Source: Candidatus Sulfopaludibacter sp. SbA3
Lineage (GTDB): Bacteria; Acidobacteriota; Terriglobia; Bryobacterales; Bryobacteraceae
Length of the DNA: 12,198 bases
NCBI GenBank assembly: GCA_945861255.1
Contig: CAMAUG010000091.1
Coordinates: forward strand, 1-12,198
Direction: 5' to 3'
Position numbers and translations under genes: made by a program
Notes under the pieces: generated by a model
The model's database searches: none
What the model saw: only the letters and a program-made list of their open reading frames with translations
Told to the model about the DNA's origin: nothing
Shown: piece after piece, positions 7,310 to 12,198 of the stretch
How the letters are laid out: each line of letters begins with the position of its first letter
Numbering within the stretch: the stretch's first letter is position 1

Positions 7310-7434
7310 CGAAATAAGGGGACAGGCTACTCCATCGCCGATCTACTCCATCGCCGATCTCCGCCACAAACTGCTGAAATCACGATACCGGTTGGCGCGG
7401 AGATCGGCGATGGAGTGGCCTGCCCCGTTATTTG
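7310..7434. repeat. REP/MITE-like palindrome with internal 16-bp tandem duplication
   Basis: The left arm (~7310-7366) begins GAAATAAGGGGACAGGCTAC. The right arm (~7393-7434) is its imperfect reverse complement (GGAGTGGCCTGCCCCGTTAT onward). The arms match over more than 35 bases with a few mismatches and single-base gaps. The left arm carries ACTCCATCGCCGATCT twice in tandem (7329-7344 and 7345-7360) where the right arm has one copy. The unpaired middle is about 26 bases (7367-7392). The element starts at the stop codon of the methyltransferase and ends some 15 bases before trpD. Symmetric outer AAATAA/TTATTT ends and the GGGGACAGGC core suggest a non-autonomous mobile repeat of the REP/MITE kind; family membership is inferred. 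Confidence 0.75.
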
Positions 7435-8084
7435 CGTAGTGTGACGCGGTAGAGCTTGCGGGGCATGCCGCCTTCCTCGAACTCTTCGACGCTCAGAATT
7501 TGATATTCTTCCGCCACACGATCAACCTTCGCGCGGTCGAAGAAATTGACGATGAAGCCGCCCGATTCCCACATTTGTCCGCCGTGGTGGGTGCCCGCGC
7601 CGTAATGCGGGTCCCCGGTGTGGCGCACCGTGAAGATATTCAAGCCGCCGGGCTTGAGGACGCGCCGGACCTCGCGCGAAAGGCGCATGGCCTCTTCATC
7701 GGTGATGGCCATGCAGTACAACATGTGCGAGTAGCAGGCATCGAACGCCGCGTCCGGGAACGGCAGCGGCCGGCGCGCGTCATGTTGCAGCGCCGAGACC
7801 AGGCCGCTCACTCCAATCGCGCCAATCGCGGCGGCCTTGGCGATCACGGCGTCGACCGCGCTCTGAGCGTAATCGAGCATGGTGACACGCAGACCGTTAC
7901 CGGCGAAGAAGAGCGTGTCGCGTCCCTGGCCGCCACCGAGCTCTAAAATATTGACGCAGTGTTCCGCGCGAAACGCTTCCAGGGCCTTGCGCGCCGGATC
8001 GCTGGGGGTTTCACCAAACATTTCCGGACGCTGCGCGAAGGTAGTATCCCAATACTGGCGCTGCGCGTTGAGATCCTCTTGCAT
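7428..8084 (-). CDS. class I SAM-dependent methyltransferase
   Basis: The product has 218 residues with a Rossmann-type methyltransferase core. Motif I is ILELGGGQGRDT (46-57), the SAM-binding glycine loop. The acidic end of strand 2 is MLDYAQ with Asp71. A motif II/III area follows (HDARRPLPFPDAAFDACYSH, 101-120), and RVLKPGGLNIFTVRH is the usual post-core strand before the last sheet. It resembles small-molecule methyltransferases of the Methyltransf_11/25 or TehB-like kind; the substrate cannot be told. The C-terminal part with several His and Gly (HTGDPHYGAGTHHGG) looks like a substrate-side insertion. ATG 8084 is the first good start, with only a weak Shine-Dalgarno (GAAAG). The stop codon TAA lies in the outermost bases of the palindromic repeat. 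It is followed on the same strand by trpD, but no functional link is apparent. Confidence 0.85.
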   Translation of the reverse strand: MQEDLNAQRQYWDTTFAQRPEMFGETPSDPARKALEAFRAEHCVNILELGGGQGRDTLFFAGNGLRVTMLDYAQSAVDAVIAKAAAIGAIGVSGLVSALQHDARRPLPFPDAAFDACYSHMLYCMAITDEEAMRLSREVRRVLKPGGLNIFTVRHTGDPHYGAGTHHGGQMWESGGFIVNFFDRAKVDRVAEEYQILSVEEFEEGGMPRKLYRVTLRK

Positions 8085-8526
8085 GCACTTTCAGTTTCGC
8101 AGCCGCGGGTTCACGATGCGGATGGGAATGGGGGTGCGGCGATGCGGGATATCGCCGCGCCATTGACGCCGGTGTGCTGTCCGTCTTGCTCTCGTTTTTT
8201 TTGCGGCTCACGCTCTCATTTAAATTCGTTCGGGGCCCCTCGTTGCCACTATCGGAAGGCAACGTCCGGCCCCTGTTTCTCATTTTTCAAGAAAAGGCGG
8301 CGCGCGACTCGAATCACCCATTTCCTCCCTTTCGGGAAGCCTTTACGCTGCTCCAACAGTGTCTAGAATTGCTGAGGCTTTCGTGGCCCGGTACTGTGCG
8401 AGACCAACACCCGGACTTCTTGCCTACAACGTACCGCGGGGTGCAGGTGTGGTGGGATTTCTCCAAGTGCCAAGTGGCGGAATCGGCGGGCGTAACAGGT
8501 GGCCCGAGCGCGGTGAACGCACGATT
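8085..8526. other. gene-free spacer between methyltransferase and pcaG
   Basis: These 442 bases hold no open frame with recognisable protein character, tRNA or other known RNA. Base composition is less GC-rich than in the flanking genes around 8190-8290 (T8 run at 8198-8205, ATTTAAAT near 8218). The only clear structure is the hairpin at 8232-8273, reported separately. The upstream promoter of the methyltransferase must lie here, but no convincing -35/-10 pair was found. Confidence 0.6.
8232..8273. terminator. strong interrupted hairpin with T-rich 3' flank
   Basis: GGGGCC (8232-8237) and CGTTGCC (8241-8247) pair with GGCAACG (8258-8264) and GGCCCC (8268-8273). There are 13 pairs with a symmetric CCT/TCC internal loop and a 10-base loop. 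On the plus strand it is followed by TGTTTCTCATTTTTC, which looks like an intrinsic terminator tail, yet no plus-strand gene lies upstream. On the minus strand it lies 250 bases beyond the end of the pca operon, without a U-tract. It could be a terminator, a structured RNA element or a repeat. Confidence 0.45.
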
Positions 8527-9114
8527 TTATAAATCGAAAAACGCGGTTTCGTGTTCGCCGCACAGGTGAATATCGAAGCGCCACACACCGGATTGCTTGC
8601 GATCGGGATGAGCGATGAGCGTGGGGCGGCGCTCCTCGGGAACCAGCGCCAGGATGGGGTCGCCCTCATTGGCAGGATCGCCGGCGAAATAGATGCGCGT
8701 GTAGAGGTGCAGCAGGATGCCGCGCGCGAACACGATCACATTGATGTGGGGAGACTGCAACGCTCCACCGGGGCCCGCTACGCGGCCGGGCTTGATGGTG
8801 GTGAATACCGCTTCACCCTCCGCGTTCGTACCCAGGCGGCCAAAGCCTTCGAGCGCGGGATCGGGCTCGCGTTCTTCGGTGTCTTCGGGATGCCTGTATT
8901 TTCCTCCGGCATCGGCCTGCCACAACTCCAGCATGGAATCGGAGACGGCTTTTCCGTCGCCATCGAGGACCCGCACCACCAACTGAATGGGTTCGCCGCG
9001 CGCGCCCGGGTGCGCCAATACACCCAGCGCGGGATTGGTGGTCAAGGCGAACCCATAATAGGGACCAATGGTCTGCGACGCCGACGCGATGAATTTCCGG
9101 TCATTCATGCGCAT
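8527..9114 (-). CDS. pcaG: protocatechuate 3,4-dioxygenase alpha subunit
   Basis: Non-catalytic partner of PcaH in the intradiol dioxygenase that cleaves protocatechuate to beta-carboxy-cis,cis-muconate. From ATG 9114 it has 195 residues. Family marks are SQTIGPYYGFAL near the N-terminus, LELWQADAGGKYRHPED, FTTIKPG, YTRIYFAGDPAN and the C-terminal FFDL. The iron site is degenerate, as expected for an alpha subunit: the beta-subunit His-x-His is PHIN here, and the Tyr after FTTIxPG is missing. The start is uncertain. The frame stays open to a TTG at 9138 inside pcaH, and ATG also occurs at 9132, 9114 and 9108. ATG 9114 lies 4 bases after the pcaH stop and suits translational coupling. It is the last gene of the sigma/anti-sigma/pcaHG group. 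A relative acting on another catechol is possible, but the alpha/beta pair favours protocatechuate. Confidence 0.9.
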   Translation of the reverse strand: MRMNDRKFIASASQTIGPYYGFALTTNPALGVLAHPGARGEPIQLVVRVLDGDGKAVSDSMLELWQADAGGKYRHPEDTEEREPDPALEGFGRLGTNAEGEAVFTTIKPGRVAGPGGALQSPHINVIVFARGILLHLYTRIYFAGDPANEGDPILALVPEERRPTLIAHPDRKQSGVWRFDIHLCGEHETAFFDL

Positions 9115-9118
9115 CGTC

Positions 9119-9823
9119 TCATTGATGCACATCCTCAAACGGCGTGGCGTGGCGGCCGCGCAGGACGATATCGAACTTGAAGCCCAAGGCGCGCTCAGGC
9201 TCGGTGGTCTCCAGATCGAAACGGGAGATCAGGCGCCGGCGGGCCTGCTCATCCGGGATGGACTGAAAGATAGGATCGAAGTCAAACAGAGGATCGCCGG
9301 GGAAGTACATCTGCGTGATGAGGCGCGTCAACAAGGATGGCCCGAACAAGGAAAAGTGAATGTGCGCGGGCCGCCACGCGTTGTCGTGATTCCGCCAGGG
9401 ATACGCACCCGGCCGAATGGTGGTGAAGCGGTAGTCGCCCTGGTCATCGGTCATGGCGCGTCCCGCGCCGATGAAGTTCGGGTCGAGCGGCGCGGGGTGG
9501 CGGTCCACGGGGTGGTGGTAGCGGCCGGCGGCGTTGGCCTGCCAGATTTCGACCAGCGTATTGCGCACGGGGCGGCCATCTTCATCGAGCACGCGCCCGG
9601 AAAGGTGGATGCGCTGCCCCTGGGGCTCTTCAGCGAAGTGGCAGGTAAGGTCGTTGTCCATTTCGCCGATGGGATTATGGCCGAACAGCGGTCCCGTGAT
9701 TTCCGATAACGTCTGCGGAATCTGAATCAGCGGCCGTCGCGGGTTGCGCAGGACGGTGCTGCGATAGGCGTCATGGCGGCGTTCCGGTTGAGTGCCCGGA
9801 ATGAGGCTGTTGTAGGGCTGCAT
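9119..9823 (-). CDS. pcaH: protocatechuate 3,4-dioxygenase beta subunit
   Basis: Catalytic, iron-bearing subunit of the intradiol dioxygenase that opens protocatechuate between its two hydroxyls, entering the beta-ketoadipate pathway; cytoplasmic. The product has 234 residues. The N-terminal extension with RHDAYRSTVLRNPRRPLI and GPLFGHNPI is typical of PcaH. All four non-haem Fe(III) ligands are visible: Tyr102 in NAAGRYHHP, Tyr141 in RPGAYPW, and His154 and His156 in RPAHIHFS. Arg151 corresponds to the conserved active-site arginine. The start ATG 9823 lies 15 bases after the anti-sigma stop; no good Shine-Dalgarno is seen, so translation may be coupled to the upstream gene. pcaG follows 4 bases downstream. 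No pcaB, pcaC, pcaD or transporter gene is nearby. The odd point is its place behind a sigma/anti-sigma pair. Confidence 0.95.
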   Translation of the reverse strand: MQPYNSLIPGTQPERRHDAYRSTVLRNPRRPLIQIPQTLSEITGPLFGHNPIGEMDNDLTCHFAEEPQGQRIHLSGRVLDEDGRPVRNTLVEIWQANAAGRYHHPVDRHPAPLDPNFIGAGRAMTDDQGDYRFTTIRPGAYPWRNHDNAWRPAHIHFSLFGPSLLTRLITQMYFPGDPLFDFDPIFQSIPDEQARRRLISRFDLETTEPERALGFKFDIVLRGRHATPFEDVHQ

Positions 9824-9838
9824 TCAAGGCCGGGGAAG

Positions 9839-10396
9839 TCAGGCAAAAACTTCGTCGCGTTCGTTATTGATAATCAACAGAAGACAACCCGAGGCAGTGG
9901 TGGTGATGGAGTGGTCTGTACTCGCGGAAGCGACTTCGTAATCGCCAGCGTGCAAGGTGTGATCGCTGAACATCAGATCGCCCTCCAATACATAACAGTG
10001 CTCGTGGCCGGCATGATGATGGGAAGGATACTTGGCGCCCGGCGCCATGCGAACCATCCAGGTGACGTTCCGCGTGGCCGGATCTACGAACAGTTGCTTG
10101 ACGTCCACGCCGGGGAAGGGCGTCTGCCACGCGCCGTCGCCCGCGCGCACCAGAATCCGTTCCGGTGCGGCGCGCCGGAGCACTTCTTCCCGTACCCGCG
10201 GATGCGGCCGCGCTTCGGGAAGCGCCTGAGCCAGGCCAACGGTTACGGCTCCGAATGCGCGCGCTTCCGACGCGCATACGCCGCATTCCTTCATATGGGC
10301 CTCGAAGGTGGTGACTTCACCTGGTTCCAACAAGCCGAGACTGTACGAAATGGCTTGATCGTGAATGTCACAGGTAGCTGTGCGGTGTTCCGTCAT
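9839..10396 (-). CDS. ChrR-like cupin anti-sigma factor
   Basis: The protein has 185 residues and reads as a two-domain zinc-type anti-sigma factor. The N-terminal part (~1-60) carries the ZAS motif H-x3-C-x2-C at His34, Cys38 and Cys41 (HMKECGVC), which in ChrR-type proteins holds zinc and clamps the ECF sigma factor. Residues ~95-180 form a cupin. Motif 1 fits G-x5-H-x-H-x3-E-x6-G exactly (Gly120, His126, His128, Glu132, Gly139), and motif 2 has Gly151 and His162, so a metal site is likely. No membrane helix is seen, so it is cytoplasmic. Its ATG overlaps the stop of the sigma gene by four bases (ATGA), the classic arrangement of a cognate pair, and pcaH follows after 15 bases. ChrR of Rhodobacter senses singlet oxygen; the signal here is unknown and could equally be a metal, an oxidant or an aromatic compound. 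Confidence 0.87.
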   Translation of the reverse strand: MTEHRTATCDIHDQAISYSLGLLEPGEVTTFEAHMKECGVCASEARAFGAVTVGLAQALPEARPHPRVREEVLRRAAPERILVRAGDGAWQTPFPGVDVKQLFVDPATRNVTWMVRMAPGAKYPSHHHAGHEHCYVLEGDLMFSDHTLHAGDYEVASASTDHSITTTASGCLLLIINNERDEVFA

Positions 10397-10998
10397 GGCG
10401 CCAGATCTCCCAACTGTTCGCGCAGTTTCATCATAGCGCTTCGGATGCGGGTTTTCACGGTTCCCAGCGGCTGTTGCAGCCGATCCGCCAATTCCGCATG
10501 CGTGAGGCCGGAATAGAAGGCTAACTCCACGGCTTCGCGTTGTTCGTGAGGGAGAGTGCTCAGCGCCGCCCGTATCCTGCGCTGCTCCTGAGTGGCAAGC
10601 GTGGCGTCCTCCGGCCCGGCGCCCGTGAAACGCAATTCCCGGAATTCGGGGAGCGGCTCTTCGACACGTGTACGGGAAGCTTTCGCGCGGACTCTATCCA
10701 ACGCGCGGCTGCGCGCAAGCGTCACCAGCCAGGCCGAGACGGTTCCCCTCTCGCCGGCGTAACGCTCTGCTGTCCGCCACACTTGCTGATACACGTCCAT
10801 CGTCACTTCCTCGGCATCGGCGGGATTCGCCACAAAACGCAGCGCCACGCGATACACCAGCGAGGAGGATTCATCGTACAGCGCCGCCAGGCCATCCGAA
10901 TCGCCCTTTGCGCAACGAGTGATCAGCTCACCCCAGGTGGCTTCGCGGGCCGGCCGAGCGGTACTCCCCGCCTCATTACTAGATACGCTCGTTCCCAT
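10393..10998 (-). CDS. ECF-family RNA polymerase sigma factor (RpoE/SigK-like)
   Basis: The protein has 201 residues. Sigma region 2 covers ~37-104 (LYDESSSLVYRVALRFV, DAEEVTMDVYQQVW, SAWLVTLARSRALDRVRA) and region 4 covers ~141-196 (ALSTLPHEQREAVELAFYSG, LTHAELADRLQQPLGTVKTR as helix-turn-helix, SAMMKLREQL). This is the type commonly paired with ChrR-like zinc anti-sigma factors. It is the first gene of the group; the stop overlaps the anti-sigma start. ATG 10998 has GGAGGA 13 bases upstream (11017-11012), slightly distant, and no other good start is near. ECF/anti-sigma operons usually control themselves, so a promoter read by this sigma factor is expected upstream of 10998, which would bring pcaHG under its control. 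I could not identify such a promoter with confidence. Confidence 0.93.
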   Translation of the reverse strand: MGTSVSSNEAGSTARPAREATWGELITRCAKGDSDGLAALYDESSSLVYRVALRFVANPADAEEVTMDVYQQVWRTAERYAGERGTVSAWLVTLARSRALDRVRAKASRTRVEEPLPEFRELRFTGAGPEDATLATQEQRRIRAALSTLPHEQREAVELAFYSGLTHAELADRLQQPLGTVKTRIRSAMMKLREQLGDLAP

Positions 10999-11011
10999 GG
11001 ATTTGGATTGG

Positions 11012-11017
11012 TCCTCC
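11012..11017 (-). promoter_or_regulatory. ribosome binding site of the ECF sigma gene
   Basis: GGAGGA on the minus strand ends 13 bases before ATG 10998. The core is strong but the spacing is longer than usual. Confidence 0.45.
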
Positions 11018-11181
11018 GAAGTCTTTTTATGCTATCACGCGAGCGCGACCTGACCGGCCGCCGACTGGCCACCGGAATTCCAGGCTCCGGAGCGCCCTGG
11101 GTGAACACGCGGCGGCCACCTCTGATCACCTACGGGTGTGGTCCGCATGGTCATGAACGGCGGCTCGGTGCTGGTTCCTCA

Positions 11182-11266
11182 GCCGTGCCGGGGATATTGA
11201 GGACGGATACGGGCGGCGCGGGGCGGGCCCACAATCCGCTATTGCGGGGGTCGCCCAGGCACGGCA
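11182..11266. repeat. long-range inverted repeat in the spacer 10999-11270
   Basis: The 272-base spacer holds no gene. GCCGTGCC (11182-11189) is the reverse complement of GGCACGGC (11259-11266). Between them, CCGC-TATT-GCGG (11236-11247) forms a small hairpin just past the end of the phosphodiesterase gene (minus strand). These could help end that transcript, but no U-tract is present and the region is very GC-rich, where chance repeats are common. Confidence 0.3.
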
Positions 11267-11270
11267 TCCC

Positions 11271-12198
11271 CTAATTTCCGGGAAAGCGAAGGCCAAGCAC
11301 TTCAGCGAAGCGGGCAGCCAGGGAGGTCATCTCGATTTCATGAAGCCGCTCGGTCTTCACGCCATTCCCCCACAGCACAAAAGCAGAGCGATAGTCCTTC
11401 CGGCGCGGCCAATAACCATGGCTTCCACGGGATGCCTTCAACGGCTGATCGCCGAAAACAGCGTGTTCGGGCGGCTCGAAAACGTACTTTCCCGCCCAGT
11501 CCGCGGCGTAACGCTGCAGCTCAGCCTGCGGGATCTCTCCGCCCGTGAGACCGCTGGCGCGAAGGCGCTCGGCGACATCGGCACGGCTTGTGATGGCCAC
11601 TTTGGACTGAACCTCCAGGTCGTTTCCGAAGCTTTTCAGCGAAATCGACCGGTCCATTTTCTCGAAACCATGATCGCTGACCAGGGCGATGACACCGGTC
11701 TTGGGCAAGGCCTGGACGATGCGGCCGAGGCATTCGTCCGCGAACTCCAGCGCCGCGATGGATTCCCTGGCAAACGGAGTAAAATCATGGGCCGCGGAAT
11801 CATGATCGACCAGATGGAGCAGGATGAGATCGGCCTTGCCCTCCTGGAGAACATAGAGCGCGGCCAGGGTGCGGGTGCCATCGTCAACCCGCGCGGTGGC
11901 GAAGGAGGGATACCGGGCCGAGATTTTCTCGATGAGACCGGGCGTCGAGACCGGCGCGTGATCGGCCAGCGTCATTTGCCCGCTGCCGGACTTCGGGTTG
12001 AACTTTTCGGGAAAATCGAAATCGATTTGCGCGCCGACCGTGACGGGCCAGTCTATGGAAGCGGTCTTCAACCCCGCGGCACGGGCCGCATCCCACAGCA
12101 CGGGCACCTGGATTTGCGAGGAGAACCAGTTGCGCTCTCCTGTCTTTGGATTGTCGTTCTGAAGGATTCCATGCTGCATAGGGAGCTTTCCCGTCATC
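11271..12198 (-). CDS. type I phosphodiesterase/nucleotide pyrophosphatase family protein (C-terminal part, runs off window)
   Basis: The visible 308 or so residues form the C-terminal part of an alkaline-phosphatase-superfamily hydrolase that cleaves phosphodiester or pyrophosphate bonds with two metal ions. The fragment opens with TGKLPMQHGI, which in this family directly follows the catalytic Thr segment (PSxTxPxHTTxxTG type). So the nucleophile and the true N-terminus, probably with a signal peptide, lie beyond 12198, and the Met at 12197 is internal. Metal-ligand motifs that can be seen, in fragment numbering, are HLVDHDSAAHD (Asp131/Asp133 and His137), VSDHGF (Asp175, His176) and RGSHGY (His260). 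The stop is TAG at 11273-11271. Substrate is unknown; relatives act on nucleotides, lysophospholipids or other phosphoesters. It lies upstream of the sigma operon on the same strand, separated by 272 bases, so it is probably not co-transcribed. Confidence 0.88.
   Translation of the reverse strand, partial: MTGKLPMQHGILQNDNPKTGERNWFSSQIQVPVLWDAARAAGLKTASIDWPVTVGAQIDFDFPEKFNPKSGSGQMTLADHAPVSTPGLIEKISARYPSFATARVDDGTRTLAALYVLQEGKADLILLHLVDHDSAAHDFTPFARESIAALEFADECLGRIVQALPKTGVIALVSDHGFEKMDRSISLKSFGNDLEVQSKVAITSRADVAERLRASGLTGGEIPQAELQRYAADWAGKYVFEPPEHAVFGDQPLKASRGSHGYWPRRKDYRSAFVLWGNGVKTERLHEIEMTSLAARFAEVLGLRFPGN

Noticed and set aside
7293..7367. 25-residue N-terminal extension of TrpD
   Set aside because: These codons come from the palindromic repeat, and the conserved TrpD N-terminus begins at 7292.
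8085..8526. tRNA, riboswitch or CRISPR in the longest gene-free stretch
   Set aside because: No cloverleaf, no regularly spaced repeats and no known riboswitch core could be recognised by eye.
8174..8569. 131-codon plus-strand frame in the spacer before pcaG
   Set aside because: No plausible ribosome site, mixed low-complexity composition, spans the strong hairpin and runs into the antisense of pcaG; no family resemblance.
10540..11274. 244-codon plus-strand frame antisense to the ECF sigma gene
   Set aside because: It is a shadow of a well-supported sigma gene, and the translation is Arg/Gly-rich without domain character.

Overview
The window is about 12.2 kb of GC-rich bacterial chromosome. 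The gene content points to an acidobacterium, probably of the Solibacter/Bryobacter type. It holds a very long Oar-like TonB-dependent receptor with an N-terminal carboxypeptidase-regulatory-like domain, an ECF sigma factor in front of a Hanks-type kinase that starts with the typical 'TPERW' leader, and a ChrR-like anti-sigma factor. This assignment is inferred from gene families, not from a marker gene.

Left part, plus strand (1-6149). A perfect 13-bp inverted repeat sits at the left edge. It is followed by a 1092-residue outer-membrane receptor (224-3502). After a structured spacer of about 285 bases comes a two-function unit: an ECF sigma factor of the acidobacterial/planctomycete type, split by one in-frame TAG into a region-2 half (3787-4155) and a region-4 half (4165-4365), and then, overlapping by 4 bases, a membrane-anchored Ser/Thr kinase (4362-6149). 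The sigma gene has an extended -10 promoter so close to its ATG that the mRNA would be almost leaderless.

Middle part, minus strand (6279-8084). A class I SAM methyltransferase (8084 to 7428) and trpD (7292 to 6279) run in the same direction. They are separated by a REP/MITE-like palindrome of about 125 bp that contains a 16-bp tandem duplication. Some 440 bases without a gene follow (8085-8526), holding one strong interrupted hairpin.

Right part, minus strand (8527-10998). Four tightly packed genes read sigma factor > cupin anti-sigma factor > pcaH > pcaG. The first pair overlaps by ATGA, and the next gaps are 15 and about 4 bases. This physically ties an ECF/ChrR-like regulatory pair to protocatechuate 3,4-dioxygenase, the ring-cleaving enzyme of the beta-ketoadipate pathway; no other pca gene is in the window. 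At the right edge the C-terminal 308 residues of a type I phosphodiesterase/nucleotide pyrophosphatase-like protein run off the window.

The observations most worth following are the sigma factor split exactly in its interdomain linker with a possible reinitiation site, the sigma/anti-sigma/dioxygenase operon, and the palindromic repeat between the methyltransferase and trpD.
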